NCBI GenBank assembly: GCA_022616395.1 | Contig: JAKEEV010000635.1 | Coordinates: forward strand, 1-6,999 | Source: Planctomycetia bacterium | GTDB lineage: Bacteria; Planctomycetota; Planctomycetia; Gemmatales; Gemmataceae | DNA length: 6,999 bases | Direction of reading: 5' to 3' | Shown here: one piece after another, positions 5,512-6,999 of the stretch | Layout of the letters: each line of letters starts with the position of its first letter | How positions within the stretch are numbered: the stretch's first letter is position 1 | The notes under the pieces: generated by a model | The model's input: only the letters and a program-made list of their open reading frames with translations | Told to the model about the DNA's origin: nothing | Databases searched by the model: none | Program-made: the position numbers and the translations under genes

Positions 5512-6276
5512 TCAGCCGGATACCGCTCCGAGACTGAGACCGCCATCCACAGTGATTACCTGCCCGGTGATGTATGCCGCTGCCGGGCTGCACAGGAACA
5601 CCACGACCCCGGCGATGTCTTCGGGCGAGCCAAGTCGCCGCAGGGGAATTAACTTCTTCAGGTTGTCTTCGCCAGCCAGGTTTCTCACGGCCTGACTCAT
5701 GTCGGTGGCGATGAAGCCTGGCGCGACAGCGTTGACCAACACGTTTCGCTTGCCCAACTCGGCCGCCAACACGCGGGTGAAGCTGTTGAGCGCTCCCTTG
5801 CTGGCCGCGTAGTTCGCCTGTCCGGGGTTCACGTGATCGGCCGCGATGCTCGAGACGTTAATAATCCGCCCGGACTTCTGTTTGAAGACCATCTGCCGGG
5901 AAACAGCTTTGCAGAAGGCGAACACGCCGGTCAGGTTCGTGCCGAGGACCGCGTTCCAGTCGTCCAACTCCATTTGGACGAATAGCTTATCGCGAATCAC
6001 ACCCGCGTTATTCACAAGAATATCAAGTCGCCCGTGTTCCGCCAGAACTCCCTCGACGACGCGCTCCGCGGCGGCCGGGTCCGAGACATCTGCCTGAACC
6101 GCCTTCGCCACGCCGCCCGCGGTCGTCACTTCTTGCACTAACTGGTTAGCTGCGTCCTGACTTCCGCGATAGACGAAGGTGACCTTCGCGCCTTCGCGGG
6201 CGAGAGCTTGCACAATCGCCTTGCCGATTCCGCGACTGCCGCCAGTCACGAGAGCAACTTGATCCTTCAGAAGCAT
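5512..6276 (-). CDS. fabG: 3-oxoacyl-ACP reductase, FabG-type short-chain dehydrogenase
   Basis: A 254-residue classical SDR that reduces 3-oxoacyl-ACP to 3-hydroxyacyl-ACP with NADPH, the ketoreduction step of the cycle. Visible motifs are the nucleotide-binding TGGSRGIG at 11-18, NNAG at 89-92, N114, the catalytic S143, Y156 and K160 (YAASK), PGFIATDM at 186-193 and the C-terminal YITGQVITVDGG. The 13-residue spacing from Ser to Tyr and the NYAASK context match FabG. A longer reading frame reaches 6384, but the ATG at 6276 gives the standard FabG N-terminus (MLLKDQVALVTGG) and has a GAGG Shine-Dalgarno at 6285-6288, 8 bases away; the extra upstream codons run through a repeat element. The stop is 20 bases from the ACP start, so the two genes are very likely co-transcribed. 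Whether it serves only this cluster or also housekeeping FAS cannot be told. Confidence 0.95.
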   Translation of the reverse strand: MLLKDQVALVTGGSRGIGKAIVQALAREGAKVTFVYRGSQDAANQLVQEVTTAGGVAKAVQADVSDPAAAERVVEGVLAEHGRLDILVNNAGVIRDKLFVQMELDDWNAVLGTNLTGVFAFCKAVSRQMVFKQKSGRIINVSSIAADHVNPGQANYAASKGALNSFTRVLAAELGKRNVLVNAVAPGFIATDMSQAVRNLAGEDNLKKLIPLRRLGSPEDIAGVVVFLCSPAAAYITGQVITVDGGLSLGAVSG

Positions 6277-6290
6277 CAGAGCGTCCTCAG

Positions 6291-6414
6291 GTAGGTGCCG
6301 CTTGCCGAGCGGCACTCTGGAGTGTGGTCCGCACACGGAGTGTGCGGTTCTGAATACTCCGCTCGCGGAGCGAGCGGACCACACTCAAAGCCCGCCTCGG
6401 CAAGGCGGGCCTAC
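6291..6414. repeat. 124-base composite inverted element (REP-like, GTAGG ends) between the first dehydratase and fabG
   Basis: The element begins GTAGG (6291-6295) and ends CCTAC (6410-6414). The outermost hairpins are 6295-6315 (arms GTGCCGC/GCGGCAC) and 6390-6410 (arms GCCCGCCT/AGGCGGGC); both contain TTGCCGA when read inward from their GTAGG. Inside is a perfect 13-base inverted repeat (gagtgtggtccgc at 6320-6332, complement at 6374-6386) that encloses two further hairpins, 6329-6347 (8-base stem) and 6359-6377 (7-base stem). The two halves are thus inverted copies of about 42 bases. The right GTAGG gives the first dehydratase its TAG stop, and fabG's Shine-Dalgarno lies just outside the left end. 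Confidence 0.9.
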
Positions 6415-6899
6415 TTTCGTAACTGTCCTGTCAACAGTGCCCAGCGGGTTTTCCAGTGTTCGATCAACTTCGCGTCGGTTGCGACACCGGCGGGTCCGCG
6501 ACTGGCGAGTGAGTAGCCGTGCAGGATGAACTGCGCGGTCACGGTGGCTTCGCCTGAGTCGTTGGCACCTTTGGCCTTGAAGGTCGCGGTGTCGGTGGCC
6601 GGGTCGGTCTTCGTTAGTTCAACTGTCACGTCCATGCGTCGACCGGGGAGCATGAACGTGCCGTATTTTACGCTCTTCAGTTCGCGGAGGACGATCACCG
6701 GATGTTTGTAGTCGGTGGTCGCTCGCCAGAGCCACGCCGCTGCTTCCACACACGCCTGGAGCATTAGCACTCCGGGCATGACTGGGAACTGCGGAAAGTG
6801 ATCCGCGAGGTATTCTTCCCCCAGAGCCAGGAACTTGGCCGCTTCGAGCGACTTGCCCGGCTCCCAGCGGTCGATCCGGTCAATCAGGTGGAACCGCAT
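6411..6899 (-). CDS. FabZ-like hotdog 3-hydroxyacyl-ACP dehydratase with altered catalytic pair (first gene of the cluster)
   Basis: A hotdog-fold protein of 162 residues, close to the usual FabZ length, expected to act in the cytoplasm on 3-hydroxyacyl-ACP. The FabZ signature DHFPQFPVMPGVL is at residues 33-45 with the catalytic His at H34. Where FabZ has its catalytic Glu this protein has Q48, and where FabZ has Gln it has E52, so the two polar residues appear swapped. The ATG at 6899 is preferred over the one at 6914 because the protein then lines up from residue 1 with the second dehydratase of the cluster (MRxxxIDR, GKS at 16-18 and H34 at the same positions). Neither start has a strong Shine-Dalgarno. 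The TAG stop is supplied by the GTAGG end of a repeat element. A promoter-like sequence lies 60-85 bases upstream. It is probably a working dehydratase or the partner subunit of a heterodimer. Family certain, activity not. Confidence 0.88.
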   Translation of the reverse strand: MRFHLIDRIDRWEPGKSLEAAKFLALGEEYLADHFPQFPVMPGVLMLQACVEAAAWLWRATTDYKHPVIVLRELKSVKYGTFMLPGRRMDVTVELTKTDPATDTATFKAKGANDSGEATVTAQFILHGYSLASRGPAGVATDAKLIEHWKTRWALLTGQLRK

Positions 6900-6957
6900 C
6901 GCCCGCGTACCCATCCATATCGACGGCGCAGTGCCGCCAGGAGCGAAAAGAGAAGAA

Positions 6958-6985
6958 AGTATATGGGTTTGGGTGAATCGGACAA
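6958..6985 (-). promoter_or_regulatory. putative sigma-70-type promoter for the gene cluster
   Basis: On the minus strand TTGTCC (6985-6980, four of six -35 consensus bases) is followed after 16 bases by TATACT (6963-6958, five of six -10 bases). Transcription would start near 6950, about 50 bases before the ATG at 6899, through a pyrimidine-rich stretch. Its position before the first gene of the run fits an operon promoter. Planctomycete promoters are poorly characterised, so consensus matching is only suggestive. Confidence 0.5.
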
Positions 6986-6999
6986 CCCTCTTGAAGGTC

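Noticed and set aside
5013..5546. A 177-codon minus-strand frame over the ACP
   Set aside because: It is Arg- and Pro-rich, out of frame with the ACP, and ends inside the gagccgcgaccgtc repeats. The ACP frame has a recognisable attachment motif and Shine-Dalgarno.
1..6999. tRNA, rRNA or known riboswitch
   Set aside because: No cloverleaf-like segment with a TTC-type T-loop, no rRNA-like stretch and no recognisable riboswitch core was seen in the gaps on either strand.

Overview
The window carries a single co-directional run of seven genes, all on the minus strand and read from right to left, so the first gene is at the right edge. In transcription order they are: a hotdog-fold 3-hydroxyacyl-ACP dehydratase (6899-6411), a FabG-type 3-oxoacyl-ACP reductase (6276-5512), an unusually long acyl carrier protein (5491-5099), a second FabZ-like dehydratase (4988-4506), a beta-ketoacyl synthase-like protein that has lost its catalytic residues (4007-2733), an intact FabF-type beta-ketoacyl synthase (2698-1412), and a membrane-anchored alpha/beta hydrolase (1257-211). 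No real gene was found on the plus strand.

Together the genes encode a dissociated (type II) chain-elongation system. The intact synthase and its inactive partner look like a KS/chain-length-factor heterodimer. The ACP carries the chain, the ketoreductase makes the 3-hydroxyacyl intermediate and the dehydratase pair removes water. No enoyl reductase, acyltransferase or phosphopantetheinyl transferase is visible. This is the gene content expected of a highly reducing type II polyketide or specialised fatty-acid system, of the kind that makes aryl polyenes or polyenoyl chains. The product cannot be read from the sequence, and reduction and loading functions may lie outside the window or be borrowed from housekeeping FAS II. 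The hydrolase could release or process the product at the membrane, but it could also be unrelated.

The gaps between genes are unusually rich in palindromic repeats. Two composite inverted elements (6291-6414 and 4426-4509), plus a partial copy at 188-210, are built from units that start with GTAGG followed by a short hairpin. This is the layout of REP sequences mobilised by RAYT (TnpA-REP) transposases. In all three places a gene's stop codon overlaps or abuts the GTAGG. A different family, with core gagccgcgaccgtc, forms long inverted repeats at 1354-1407 and 5001-5084. A 94-base hairpin lies at 4287-4380. A tandem array of about 32-base units fills 1-180. A putative sigma-70-like promoter sits upstream of the first gene at 6958-6985.

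The high-GC coding style, the dispersed gagccgcgaccgtc palindromes and the CDS families suggest a planctomycete of the Gemmata type. This is an inference from general recollection of such genomes, not from a search.
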